This document shows, piece by piece, positions 8,168 through 17,062 of a stretch of DNA of 64,000 nucleotides. Where the stretch lies: NCBI RefSeq assembly GCF_000739915.1, contig NZ_BBJT01000002.1:310001-374000 (forward strand), in the 5' to 3' direction. The notes under the pieces are model-generated. The model searched no databases and had not been told where the DNA came from. It saw only the letters and a program-made list of their open reading frames with translations. Source of the stretch: Paenibacillus chitinolyticus NBRC 15660. GTDB lineage: Bacteria > Bacillota > Bacilli > Paenibacillales > NBRC-103111. How positions within the stretch are numbered: position 1 is the first letter of the stretch; each line of letters opens with the position of its first letter. A program made the position numbers and the translations under genes.

Positions 8168-8598
8168 GCTTTTTTCTGCTCCTCAACTTGCCTGCGGAGT
8201 GATTTTTCCTTCTCGACCGTCTCGGGATTACTCATCAGATCTTCCACCTCAAACACCTGTCTCAGCTCGATCTCGCCTTGTCCATATCCGTGCGGATCCG
8301 GCATACGCATAGCCCACTCGATAGCTTCTTCCCGCGTTTTGACTTCAATAAGCGTGTAGCCCGCAATGATTTCTTTCGCCTCGGTGAACGGTCCGTCCAC
8401 CACCTTCGGCTTGCCCCCCGGTTCCGGATAGGAAATCCGGATTCCGCCCGAGCTTGGCTGCAGGCCGTCGGCGGCTAGCAGAACGCCCGCTTTTACCAAT
8501 TCTTCGTTGTACTTCTGCATCGCCTCGATAAGCTCCTGACTGGGCATGACCCCTGCCTCGGAATCCGTCGTCGCTTTCACAATCATCATAAATCTCAT
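8164..8598 (-). CDS. YCII/DGPF-domain protein (ECF42-associated), copy 2
   Basis: 144 residues, MRFMMIVKATTDSEAGVMPSQ, with VDGPFTEAKEIIAGYTLIEV: the signature DGPF(A/T)E(A/T)KE motif is intact in this copy. First gene of the ECF42 operon, overlapping the sigma gene by ATGA. AGGAGG precedes the ATG. The TGTCGA-17-CGTC element at 8639-8665 suggests positive autoregulation by the sigma factor. Molecular function unknown. Confidence 0.88.
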   Translation of the reverse strand: MRFMMIVKATTDSEAGVMPSQELIEAMQKYNEELVKAGVLLAADGLQPSSGGIRISYPEPGGKPKVVDGPFTEAKEIIAGYTLIEVKTREEAIEWAMRMPDPHGYGQGEIELRQVFEVEDLMSNPETVEKEKSLRRQVEEQKKA

Positions 8599-8638
8599 CG
8601 GTATATTCCTCCTCTTTTTTGTGAACCTTCACTTATAC

Positions 8639-8665
8639 GACGAACCGGGATCTACAGGATCGACA
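8639..8665 (-). promoter_or_regulatory. ECF42-type promoter, copy 2
   Basis: Minus strand: TGTCGA (8660-8665), 17 bases, CGTC (8639-8642). Located 40 bases upstream of the first gene of the sigma operon. Confidence 0.75.
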
Positions 8666-8787
8666 GCGAATCCCATTTTTCCATTTCGATTTTTCAAGTT
8701 AACTTTGGTTACTAGTTTTCGGCGGAAGCAAGTCTGTTTCCTGCCATTCGGATCTAGGTCACATTTCGGATGCACCACTTCCCCCGC

Positions 8788-9627
8788 TTACCTGTTGGCT
8801 GCAATTCGAACTTCACTGTTTCCTGTAAAAAAAGCCGAAAGTTCCGCTGAAATTAATTTTGCGGGGAGTTTTTTCGTATGTCCGAGTCCTTTCTTGCTGA
8901 GCAATTGCGCATTCGGAAGAGCTTGGGCCAGTGCCTGAGCGCCATGACGCAGGCCCGCCGGACTTTCCGTGCCCTCAAGCACCAGAACGGGCTGCGTGAC
9001 GGAGCGCCATAATCCGGCAGGCAATGGCTTTCCTTCCATATACCCATCGAGCAGGGCGGCATCGTAAGGGAGCGTATGGGCGACGTCCATCAAGTTTGAC
9101 CAGACACCCGGCATCAGCTTCATCATGCCGACCACAAACGAAGGCGCTCCCATGCCCTGAGTCATAAAATATTTGATCGCCTCGGCACGGCGTCCGGCGG
9201 CAATTAGCTCGCTTACATGCGCCGTAAAATTGTGCGGCGGCTTCCGGTCGGCCGGATCGACCACAAACGGAGGCTCGTGCAGAGCCAATTTGGCGATGTC
9301 CGCTCCGTTCGCCGCCGCCTGCAGGGCTAGGACCGCTCCGGAAGACAATCCCCAGACGAAAGCGGAGCCGCCGGCTTCGTCAATAACCGCCTGCAAATCC
9401 TCGATTTCGCGTTCGATGGCATAAGGCTGTTTGTCTCCGCTGTCTCCTCTTCCCCGCCGGTCGTAGTTGTACACCGTGAATTGCGCGGACAGCAGCTCGG
9501 CGAGCTGCACCTGTCCCGGAAATTTGCGGTAGCTGAACGCTCCCGTCACCAGAATAAGCGCCGGGCCTTGCCCCGTTTTGTCATATACGATTGTAGTGCC
9601 GTCTTTCGAAGTTACCGTGTTCATCAT
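8788..9627 (-). CDS. Alpha/beta-fold hydrolase
   Basis: 279-residue alpha/beta hydrolase. The oxyanion region is VTGAF, the nucleophile elbow is WGLSSGA (Ser in G-L-S-S-G), an acid residue is expected near VLEGTES and the catalytic His in GLGHTKKLP close to the C-terminus. YDRRGRGDSGD is typical of non-haem haloperoxidase/proline-iminopeptidase-like esterases. Substrate unknown. Two adjacent ATGs (9622-9627) could start translation; GGAGA lies upstream. No TGTCGA element precedes it, so it is not an obvious member of the neighbouring sigma regulon. Confidence 0.8.
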   Translation of the reverse strand: MMNTVTSKDGTTIVYDKTGQGPALILVTGAFSYRKFPGQVQLAELLSAQFTVYNYDRRGRGDSGDKQPYAIEREIEDLQAVIDEAGGSAFVWGLSSGAVLALQAAANGADIAKLALHEPPFVVDPADRKPPHNFTAHVSELIAAGRRAEAIKYFMTQGMGAPSFVVGMMKLMPGVWSNLMDVAHTLPYDAALLDGYMEGKPLPAGLWRSVTQPVLVLEGTESPAGLRHGAQALAQALPNAQLLSKKGLGHTKKLPAKLISAELSAFFTGNSEVRIAANR

Positions 9628-9911
9628 GCTCGTGCTCGTCTCCTTTTCTGCTCCACCAATTATTTAGTTATCTTAAAACGGAACGCTGGTTTTGGAAAGT
9701 ACTGGCCGTTGCAGACGGGTGTCTTTCCACCGTGCCTATCTTGAACCGTTACTTTCTCACCTTTTCTTTTCAGCTTTCTCTGGTCCGGATCGTCCCGAAT
9801 GAATGCTTCATCGGCCGCCTTCTATTAAGACGACGAAGCATAAATGACAAAATCGACAAACCTGCTCAAAAAAGAAATTTTTTTTATTTCATACGGTCCG
9901 CTCTCCGCAAC

Positions 9912-9940
9912 AAAAAAAAGAAAGCCTTTCCGGCTTTCTT
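9912..9940 (-). terminator. Terminator after MFS gene
   Basis: GAAAGCC-loop-GGCTTTC stem (9920-9938), followed on the minus strand by eight T residues. Also has a short T run on the plus strand. Confidence 0.85.
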
Positions 9941-9976
9941 TCAAGTGCGTTCATTTTACTCCCGAGCGTTTCTTAG

Positions 9977-11245
9977 TCACACGGCATCCGCTTCCCGCTG
10001 GGGGTCGTAGTAGCTGGCAGGAAGCATTTTAAACACGCGTATATATAGAAGAGAACTGAGGATGGTAACCAAAAAAATAAACCCGAACACCACTAGCGGA
10101 GGAAACCAGGTAGAGAGCAGAACCGTAACGGGCGCAAACAGCCGGCCCACCGAAAATTGAAGACCGGATGCTCCCATATACTGGCCTCTGGCATGGTCCG
10201 GCGCATATTTGCTGATGAAACTTTCGGTAACCGGGCTGCGTGATATCTCTCCTATCGTGAAAATAACCGTGAAAATCAGCAGCAGCCATAGCTGTGTCGT
10301 GAAACCGAACAAAAACATTCCCGCTCCGAACAGCAGCGAAGACAGGATAAGCACGTTGCGTTCCGGCCATTCTTCAAACCATTTCGTTACGGGCATCACA
10401 CCCAGGACGAACAATAGGCCGTTCAGACCGAGTATCAAACCGAATGCCTGCGAACTGCTAAGGGAAAAGCTCCAATCTCCGATGGTCAGCAGCTTCTGCG
10501 CCGGTACGTATTCGGTCACGTACACCGCCAAGTACATGTCGAGCTGCATAAAGGCGATCGTAACCAGTATGCCTGCGGCGATATAGAGTGCAAATAGCTT
10601 ATCCCGGAAAATGACGCCGTAGCTGCTCACCTGCTCCTTCAAAATTCCCGACAGCCTCATGCCTTGCCGCGCGGCTACGGCCGCCGCCGGTAGTGTTTCC
10701 TTGATCATCAGCAGGATAGCCAGCGAATACAGCAGCGTGACAGCCGTGCATGTCCAGAGCAGCTCATGCCGGTACTGGAAAAAGAAGACCGCACCGAGCG
10801 CGGGTCCGAACACGGCCCCGATGTTCCTGCCGGTCACAAAAGTGGCATAGACCATCCGCCGGTCTTTAACCGGTGTCAAATCCGCCACCATAGCCGAGCT
10901 GGCCGGCATATAGATGGCTCCCCCGAGGCCGATACCGATGTAAGCGAAATAGTCCAGCCAGTGAGAGGACGATAACGCAAACAGGGCAAACATCGAAGCT
11001 TGCATAAACGCTCCCAGCAGCATGGCCGGCCTCCTGCCCAGGCGGTCCGACAGAAAACCGCCGAACAAACCGCCTGCCAGGCTGAATATTGGCGGCACAG
11101 CCATTAGCACGCTGGCAACGGATTTACCGAACGCTTCGCTGAAAAACAGGGTGATGAAAGGGAAATACATCCAAAAAAGCAGATTGAACACGGTATCGCC
11201 TGTTAATCTGATCTTCAGATTCAGATCCCATTTGAGCCAATTCAT
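9977..11245 (-). CDS. MFS transporter, 12-TM drug-efflux type
   Basis: 422-residue major facilitator. The loop 2-3 motif A is visible (GGFLSDRLGRRPAMLLG), with about 12 hydrophobic segments and a relative of motif C (GRNIGAVFGPALGAV) in the fifth helix, which marks antiporters exporting small molecules. It lies directly after the terminator of the aminoglycoside operon on the same strand and has its own GGAGG ribosome site, so it is a separate unit. It may contribute to export or tolerance, but nothing in the sequence ties it to the antibiotic. Confidence 0.82.
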   Translation of the reverse strand: MNWLKWDLNLKIRLTGDTVFNLLFWMYFPFITLFFSEAFGKSVASVLMAVPPIFSLAGGLFGGFLSDRLGRRPAMLLGAFMQASMFALFALSSSHWLDYFAYIGIGLGGAIYMPASSAMVADLTPVKDRRMVYATFVTGRNIGAVFGPALGAVFFFQYRHELLWTCTAVTLLYSLAILLMIKETLPAAAVAARQGMRLSGILKEQVSSYGVIFRDKLFALYIAAGILVTIAFMQLDMYLAVYVTEYVPAQKLLTIGDWSFSLSSSQAFGLILGLNGLLFVLGVMPVTKWFEEWPERNVLILSSLLFGAGMFLFGFTTQLWLLLIFTVIFTIGEISRSPVTESFISKYAPDHARGQYMGASGLQFSVGRLFAPVTVLLSTWFPPLVVFGFIFLVTILSSLLYIRVFKMLPASYYDPQREADAV

Positions 11246-11360
11246 GTGAAATAATCCTCCCGATTCTTACTGGATAGGAGCTAAATTACCATGAACAGGG
11301 AACTTTTACAACCCTTTATTTCCACAGATTTTTCTTATCACCGCCTATTCGCTTAGAAAA

Positions 11361-11400
11361 GCAAAAAAGCAGCAGCCGCACGACGCGGCCGACTGCTTTC
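11361..11400 (-). terminator. Terminator at the end of the btr operon
   Basis: Outer stem AAAGCAG/CTGCTTT and inner GCCGC/GCGGC, followed on the minus strand by TTTTTT. It lies just beyond the stop of the exporter gene, the last of an operon running from 36964. Confidence 0.85.
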
Positions 11401-11405
11401 TTGAA

Positions 11406-13445
11406 TTATACGGGAACGTTCGCTCTATCACGCATTTGCAGTTGATACATCTGGTAGTAGATGCCCCTCTGCCGCATCAATTCGTCGTGATTGCCGCGTT
11501 CCGCGATTTGGCCCCGGTCCATCACGAGAATGAGGTCCGCATGATGGATGGTAGACAACCGGTGGGCGATGACAAACGTAGTTCTTCCTTTCTTCAACAC
11601 TTCCAGCGCCGATTGGATCATCCCTTCGGTCTCCGTATCGATATTGGACGTTGCTTCGTCCAGGATAAGGACAGGCGTGTTGTAGGCGAGCGCCCTTGCA
11701 AACGAAATCAGCTGCTTCTGTCCGACCGATAACGTACTTCCTTTTTCAATCACGGGTTCGTCTAATCCCTTGGGCAAATGTTGAAGCACGCGCTCGGCTC
11801 CGACCGCTCTTAGCGAATCCTCGATCAATTCACGGCTGATGGCCGGATTGTCCAAACTGATATTGCTGGCAATCGTGCCTGTGAACAAGAAAGGTTCCTG
11901 CAGAACGATGCCGATCTGTTTCCTTACCTGCTGCCTGGAGAGGGTCTGGATATTGTGCCCGTCAATCGTAACGGTTCCCTTTTGCAGTTCGTAAAATCTC
12001 AGCAGTACGTTCATGATGGAACTTTTTCCCGAGCCCGTATGCCCGACGAATGCGATCGTCTGCCCCTGCTTCGCTTCGAAAGAAATATCGCGAAGAACGT
12101 AATGATCGTCCGAATAGGCAAAAGAAACATGCTCGAATTTTACGTTTCCTTTCAATCTCGGCGTTTCTTCGTCCTTGACATCGGAGCCTTCCTCTTCCAT
12201 CAGCCTGAAAACCCGTTCGGCCGAAACGAGGGAATGATTCAACTGAGCCAGTTGATTCACCATTCCGACAAGAGGCTGAAATAAGCGTTCGACATATTCC
12301 ACGAAGGCGAAGATCATGCCGAAGGTGAAAACGGATTGCCCGCTTAACGCCGCTCCGCCAAAATACCAGATAATCGCAGTGAGCGCCAGACTTCTCAGCA
12401 CCGTAACCAGATTATTGGAGGTGAGCGCTTTTAGGGTGAGCAGTTTATTGGAATACGTAAAGTAACGTACATTTTTATCCTCAAATTCCTGCCGCACGGT
12501 GCGCTGCCGGGAGAACGCGCGTATGACAGGCATACATTGAATGGCTTCGTTGATCAATCCGTTGATATCGCTCAATGTGGAGCGAATGGTTTGGCTGTAT
12601 TTGGATGCAAATTTCTGATACAAGTAGATCCAGCCCGCAAGGGCGGGGATGATAAGCGTGCAAATAAGCGCGAGCCTGACGTCCAATATAAAGAGGGCCG
12701 TTAAGATTCCGGTTATGTAAACGGCTCCGGTGAAAAAATTTCTTAACACGGTAACAAACAATTCTTTCACGGCTTCGGTATCGTTGGTTACAAAGGAAAC
12801 GATCCGTCCGGCCGGTATTCGGTCGAAGTACGGAATGGGAATCCGGTGGATTTGCTTTAGAACGTCTATCCGCATTTTTTGAATGACACGGTTGGATGAG
12901 ACTTGCAGGGCATACGTTTGACCGTATTCGAGCAAGCTGGCTGCTGCTACGAATCCGAAATAAAGAAGGATTAAGTTGACGATTTTCCCCAATTCCGGTT
13001 CATAAAAGAGAAACAAGTCGCGCGTGGAAAGAATTTCGGCCGGGTACGTCCCCGTTTCCGCATTTCGCTTGATGATGAGTTGTTCGCCTTGTACAAGGCG
13101 CTCACCGTCCACCTTCACGGCTTCCGGAACGAATACGAACTGCCGCTGCACCTGCAGAATGCGGACCTCTTGCCCCTTCTCTTCCTGTTCGTTAAAATAA
13201 TCGCCTCTTTTATAGTACTTCCCTTTATACGTCACCGTATTTTCCCCGGGTTCCCGCGTTTCGTACCAAGGTTTTTCAATCCCCAGAATATGCCGGTCGA
13301 TCAACTGTTTGGCGATAAGCGGTCCGGACAATTCCGCCGCTACCATCAGCAAGAGAAGACAAAGCGCCCCGATAAACGATTTCTTGTAATAAAGAACATA
13401 CTTGAACAGTTTCTTTCCTACATTCATAGGATTTTCCACGCTCAC
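11406..13445 (-). CDS. bmrD: BmrD-like subunit of heterodimeric ABC exporter
   Basis: 679 residues, close to B. subtilis BmrD/YheH (673). As in BmrD there is a long extracellular insertion between the first two membrane helices (about residues 70-135, with KGKYYKRGDYFNEQEEKG). The ATPase half has GHTGSGKSS (Walker A), SVGQKQ (signature drifted from SGGQ) and VLILDEATSNIDTETE with the catalytic Glu present. It overlaps the partner gene by ATGA, so the subunits are made together. BmrCD exports chemically varied drugs; here it is last in the antibiotic operon and most likely exports the aminoglycoside or protects the producer (inference). Confidence 0.88.
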   Translation of the reverse strand: MSVENPMNVGKKLFKYVLYYKKSFIGALCLLLLMVAAELSGPLIAKQLIDRHILGIEKPWYETREPGENTVTYKGKYYKRGDYFNEQEEKGQEVRILQVQRQFVFVPEAVKVDGERLVQGEQLIIKRNAETGTYPAEILSTRDLFLFYEPELGKIVNLILLYFGFVAAASLLEYGQTYALQVSSNRVIQKMRIDVLKQIHRIPIPYFDRIPAGRIVSFVTNDTEAVKELFVTVLRNFFTGAVYITGILTALFILDVRLALICTLIIPALAGWIYLYQKFASKYSQTIRSTLSDINGLINEAIQCMPVIRAFSRQRTVRQEFEDKNVRYFTYSNKLLTLKALTSNNLVTVLRSLALTAIIWYFGGAALSGQSVFTFGMIFAFVEYVERLFQPLVGMVNQLAQLNHSLVSAERVFRLMEEEGSDVKDEETPRLKGNVKFEHVSFAYSDDHYVLRDISFEAKQGQTIAFVGHTGSGKSSIMNVLLRFYELQKGTVTIDGHNIQTLSRQQVRKQIGIVLQEPFLFTGTIASNISLDNPAISRELIEDSLRAVGAERVLQHLPKGLDEPVIEKGSTLSVGQKQLISFARALAYNTPVLILDEATSNIDTETEGMIQSALEVLKKGRTTFVIAHRLSTIHHADLILVMDRGQIAERGNHDELMRQRGIYYQMYQLQMRDRANVPV

Positions 13446-15199
13446 TTTAACAAGTTCATTTGCAATTTTTGTGACTCGTATTGTTCTTTATACCAACCGT
13501 GGCAGGCAATCAATTGAACATGCGTGCCGCATTGGACGATTCGTCCCTGATCCATCACGATGATGAAATCGGAATGTTCCACAGCGGATAACCGGTGCGT
13601 CGAGATGAGCGTCGTACGCCCCTTTCGCTCCGCAATGAGGTTCGCGATTATGCTCGCCTCCGTTTTGGCATCGACAGCGGATAAAGCGTCATCCAGCAGC
13701 ATAATTTCGGGTTCGGAAATGATCGCCCGGGCAAAAGCGATTCTTTGCTTCTGTCCGCCCGACAAGGACACCCCTCTTTCCCCTACCAGGGTATCGGTCC
13801 CGTCCGGAAGCGTATGAATATCCTGCATAAAGGAAGCCAGCTCCAGAGCCCGGAACACTTCCTGTTCGGTCGAGTTCTCCTTGCCGAATTGAACATTTTC
13901 TTTGACCGTTTTCGAAAATAACATCTGCTCCTGCGGGACATAACCAATCCATTTGTTCCAGGTTTCAAGCCGAATGCGTTCCAACGGGATGCCCGAAACG
14001 GTGATTTCGCCTCTGTCTGCCGGATACTCCCTGAGCAGTTGTCTTAACAGGGTAGTCTTGCCGCTTCCTGTCCGGCCGACGATGCCGACGGTTTGTCCGC
14101 GGTTAATGTGCAGCGTAATATCGCTCAGGTTATCGACTGCGGAAGACGGATAGCGGAAGCTTACCTGGTGGAATTGGATGGTATGCGGCAGCGCGATTTC
14201 CTCTTCAAGACCCTCCCCATCCCTTACATCAGGCGAATAGGTCATGATCTCATCCAGACGGTCCAAGGAAGCGCTCCCCCGCTGCATAATATTAATCAGT
14301 TCACCGATCGCGTACATGGGCCAGATCAGCATGCCCAAATAGACGTTGAACGTGATCAGTTCGCCCAGTGAAATGCGCTGCTGAAAAACCAGATAGGTCC
14401 CGTACCCGAGACCGATCAAATAACTGATCCCGATTAACATGCGGATGGTGGGCTCGAACAAAGCTTCGACCCGCGCGATGGCGACATTTTTCCGGAACAG
14501 ATCTTCCGCCATGGTTTCAAAATTTTTCTGATTCGCCTCTTCCCGCACATAGGCTCTAACAACGCGAATGCCGGTAATGGTTTCCAGCACTTGATCGTTA
14601 AGCGCGCCGAAAGCGTCCTGGGCGATCGTAAAGCGGCGGTGAAGGTATTTTCCGAAAAAGGTGATGACGACCGCGATAAGCGGAAGCGGCAAGATGGTGA
14701 CCAGCATTAAATTCCAATCGATAAAAAAGCCCATCGTAATCAGGATCGTCACCGAAAATAAACAGGAATCGACTAAGGTCAAAATGCCGGCACCCGACGT
14801 TTCTCCGATAGATTTGATATCGTTGGTCGCCCGGGCCATGAGATCTCCGGTCCGGTATTTTTCGAAAAAGGACGGTGTCATCTTTAACAAATGGGCCATC
14901 ATGCGCGAACGCATTTTGAGCTGCAGACGGTTCGCTCCGCCGTGCAATTGAAACATCCAAGCGTAGTTTAGGGTATAGATGACGACGGCGAGTCCGAGAA
15001 TAAATCCGATATACTGCGCCAGACTCGCCGGGGTCAGCGTGTTTTGCTGGATATGGTCAAGAGCGGATCCCAGCAGCAATGGCGGCAGCATTTCGACCCC
15101 GTTTACGAGGATCAGAATGAGTACCGCCAGCGTGTACCGGATTTTATGCTCTTTAAAAAACCAGCCGAGCCTCACTAAAACAGAAACGATAACGATCAC
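13442..15199 (-). CDS. bmrC: BmrC-like subunit of heterodimeric ABC exporter
   Basis: 585 residues, the same length as B. subtilis BmrC/YheI, with the same N-terminal pattern (SVLVRLGWFFKEHKIRYT). Six membrane helices, then Walker A GRTGSGKTT (375-383), signature LSGGQ (479-483) and Walker B LLLDDALSAVD. The residue after Walker B is Asp504 rather than Glu, so this subunit forms the degenerate ATP site of an asymmetric pair, as in BmrCD. Start is a GTG at 15197-15199 with only GGGAA before it; a slightly later start is possible. It follows the GMC oxidoreductase gene by 45 bases within the operon. Confidence 0.88.
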   Translation of the reverse strand: MIVIVSVLVRLGWFFKEHKIRYTLAVLILILVNGVEMLPPLLLGSALDHIQQNTLTPASLAQYIGFILGLAVVIYTLNYAWMFQLHGGANRLQLKMRSRMMAHLLKMTPSFFEKYRTGDLMARATNDIKSIGETSGAGILTLVDSCLFSVTILITMGFFIDWNLMLVTILPLPLIAVVITFFGKYLHRRFTIAQDAFGALNDQVLETITGIRVVRAYVREEANQKNFETMAEDLFRKNVAIARVEALFEPTIRMLIGISYLIGLGYGTYLVFQQRISLGELITFNVYLGMLIWPMYAIGELINIMQRGSASLDRLDEIMTYSPDVRDGEGLEEEIALPHTIQFHQVSFRYPSSAVDNLSDITLHINRGQTVGIVGRTGSGKTTLLRQLLREYPADRGEITVSGIPLERIRLETWNKWIGYVPQEQMLFSKTVKENVQFGKENSTEQEVFRALELASFMQDIHTLPDGTDTLVGERGVSLSGGQKQRIAFARAIISEPEIMLLDDALSAVDAKTEASIIANLIAERKGRTTLISTHRLSAVEHSDFIIVMDQGRIVQCGTHVQLIACHGWYKEQYESQKLQMNLLK

Positions 15200-15244
15200 T
15201 TCCCTGCTTCCGGATTTCCCGTCTTACACAGGTATCGCCCGTAA

Positions 15245-16759
15245 TCAGACACTCATATTTTCGGCTATTCGTAAAGCGTTGGCCTGGATCGTCAAGGTCG
15301 GGTTGACGCCGCCCGCAAAAGGCATGAAGGACCCGTCCGCCGCAAACAAATTGTCGATCATATGGAATCGGCCGAATTTATCGACGACGGACGTCAGCTC
15401 ATCCGTGCCTGCCCGGCACGTTCCATGCAGATGCGCGCTCCCCAAATAGTAGTAGGACGGGTTGCATTGGATCTGCTTGGCTCCCATGGCCGTCAAAATT
15501 TCTCCCGCCCTCTCGATCATAAAGCTCAGCCGGCGCTTGTCCCATTCATGTGTCTGATAATCAAGGACGATTTTGGGCACCCCCGTCGCTTCTTTATCGT
15601 TCGATAACCGGACTTTATTGGTCACCATAGGCTGGTCCGCGATGATACATTCCAATTGAACATACATACCGCTGCCTTCATGACCGTAATAGGTCCACGG
15701 GTTCGCTTCGTAAATCAGCCCGCCCAGGCCGGAATGACAATGCGGGTCCTGATAGTAATCCGTAATCGAAACGGTGGAGTACAATCCTTTCAGCGGTTCG
15801 TTCAACTGCTCGTAGGGATGATTATCTACCCAGCCGGATACGTACTCGCTGTTCTTGAAGCTTAACCCCGAGCCGACCAGGCCGGATTTGTTGCCTACCC
15901 CGTCCGGCCACCATTTGTTCGTTGAACGCAGCACGAGCGCGGCGCTTTGGATGGCGTTTCCGGCCAGAACGAATTGTTTCGCACGGATATGGAATCTTTC
16001 TTTCGTGGCTAAGTCAAGACACTCCAAAGAGTCGATCTTGGAAGGGTCCGTCTGGTGGAACGCCAGCGCTTTCGTATTTTTCATAAGCGTCACATGGTCC
16101 AGCTTCAACACCGGCTTCAAAATGCGCGTGAAACTGTCCGCTTTGGCGCCGATCGGGCACGCGTAATCCGTGCAGCTGGTTAGGTTGTCGCAGCCCGGAT
16201 ATCCGTTATGATCCGTTGTGTTAACCGCCAGCGGAGTCGGAAACGGATGCAGGCCGAGCTCTTTGCCCGCCTGGTCGATCAGGGCTCCCTGCTGGCTGTA
16301 GGAATGAGCCGTCCGGAGCGATCCGGTACCGGCACTGTTTTTGAACGGATCGGCATTCAGATCCCCGGACACCCCAAGCCACTGTTCGATCTTGTTGTAG
16401 TAGGGGTCCAAATCCGAATACCCGATGGGCCATTGGGGGTCCAGGGCATCCGGCGCCACATACTCCCTCGCATCGAAGTCGACGTCTTTGTATCGGAACG
16501 AGATACCGGCATAAAAAATCGTTCCGCCGCCTACCGCGCTGGCCGACCACGGATATCCGTTATCTCCCCAGGTGCCGTCCGATTCTCTCGCGTAGGCTTT
16601 CTCCGCATGGCTCATGACCGAATCTATATTCGTTCCCGGTTCAATGAGTTCTCCCTGCTCCACGATGACAACTTCCAGGCCTTTTTCAGCCAAATACTTG
16701 CTGACAACGGAGCCGCTGGCTCCGCTGCCGATCACACATACATCGAATTGCTTGGTCAA
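15245..16759 (-). CDS. btrQ: GMC-family FAD oxidoreductase, paromamine 6'-dehydrogenase
   Basis: 504 residues. FAD is bound by VIGSGASG (Gly11-Gly16) and the N-terminal Rossmann fold; the GMC-type substrate domain follows, with ANALRIAENMS at the C-terminus as in many GMC proteins. In butirosin and neomycin biosynthesis the BtrQ/NeoQ enzyme oxidises the 6'-hydroxyl of paromamine to the aldehyde, which an aminotransferase (BtrB here) then aminates to neamine. Translation begins at a TTG (16757-16759) behind GGGGGA. The assignment rests on family plus operon context. Confidence 0.85.
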   Translation of the reverse strand: MTKQFDVCVIGSGASGSVVSKYLAEKGLEVVIVEQGELIEPGTNIDSVMSHAEKAYARESDGTWGDNGYPWSASAVGGGTIFYAGISFRYKDVDFDAREYVAPDALDPQWPIGYSDLDPYYNKIEQWLGVSGDLNADPFKNSAGTGSLRTAHSYSQQGALIDQAGKELGLHPFPTPLAVNTTDHNGYPGCDNLTSCTDYACPIGAKADSFTRILKPVLKLDHVTLMKNTKALAFHQTDPSKIDSLECLDLATKERFHIRAKQFVLAGNAIQSAALVLRSTNKWWPDGVGNKSGLVGSGLSFKNSEYVSGWVDNHPYEQLNEPLKGLYSTVSITDYYQDPHCHSGLGGLIYEANPWTYYGHEGSGMYVQLECIIADQPMVTNKVRLSNDKEATGVPKIVLDYQTHEWDKRRLSFMIERAGEILTAMGAKQIQCNPSYYYLGSAHLHGTCRAGTDELTSVVDKFGRFHMIDNLFAADGSFMPFAGGVNPTLTIQANALRIAENMSV

Positions 16760-16797
16760 GGTGATTCCCCCATACTTGATTATTTCAATTGCCAGGA

Positions 16798-17046
16798 CTA
16801 AACGTTTAGCTTTGTAATCTTAGTCACGATCTCATCGGCATGTATCAAATAAGGACCTTCCAAATTCATATCCAGTGTGCAGTCGAAGAGAGATTCCACC
16901 CGTTGAACGATTTCAAAAAAATCCCGCTTATCCACTTCCAGCGGTCCCTGTTTAAACGTTTCCACGAGCTCGTCCCCGTCTTCACCGGTAACGCCGGAAA
17001 TCGCGTAGATCACTTGATACAGCGTATTTCGCTCTTTGTTATCCAT
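16798..17046 (-). CDS. Small acidic carrier-protein-like protein without attachment serine
   Basis: 82 residues. The pattern VDKRDFFEIVQRVESLFDC, then LIHADEIVTKI, looks like helix 2 and helix 4 of an acyl carrier protein (compare LDSLDxVELIxxLExxF and TVxDVVxxI). The position of the phosphopantetheine serine is taken by Lys, so it cannot carry a prosthetic group in the usual way. It lies between the phosphatase and the GMC oxidoreductase, 16 bases after btrP, with AAAGGA before its ATG. It may be a structural or docking protein. BtrO is known to need a dedicated FMN reductase called BtrV; I cannot tell whether this small gene holds that position in the reference cluster. Confidence 0.65.
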   Translation of the reverse strand: MDNKERNTLYQVIYAISGVTGEDGDELVETFKQGPLEVDKRDFFEIVQRVESLFDCTLDMNLEGPYLIHADEIVTKITKLNV

Positions 17047-17062
17047 CTCATTTCGTCCTTTC

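Noticed and set aside
7061-8359. Long antisense open frame (432 codons) opposite the ECF42 gene
   Set aside because: It is a GC-driven mirror of the sigma gene; it has no ribosome site and no family resemblance.
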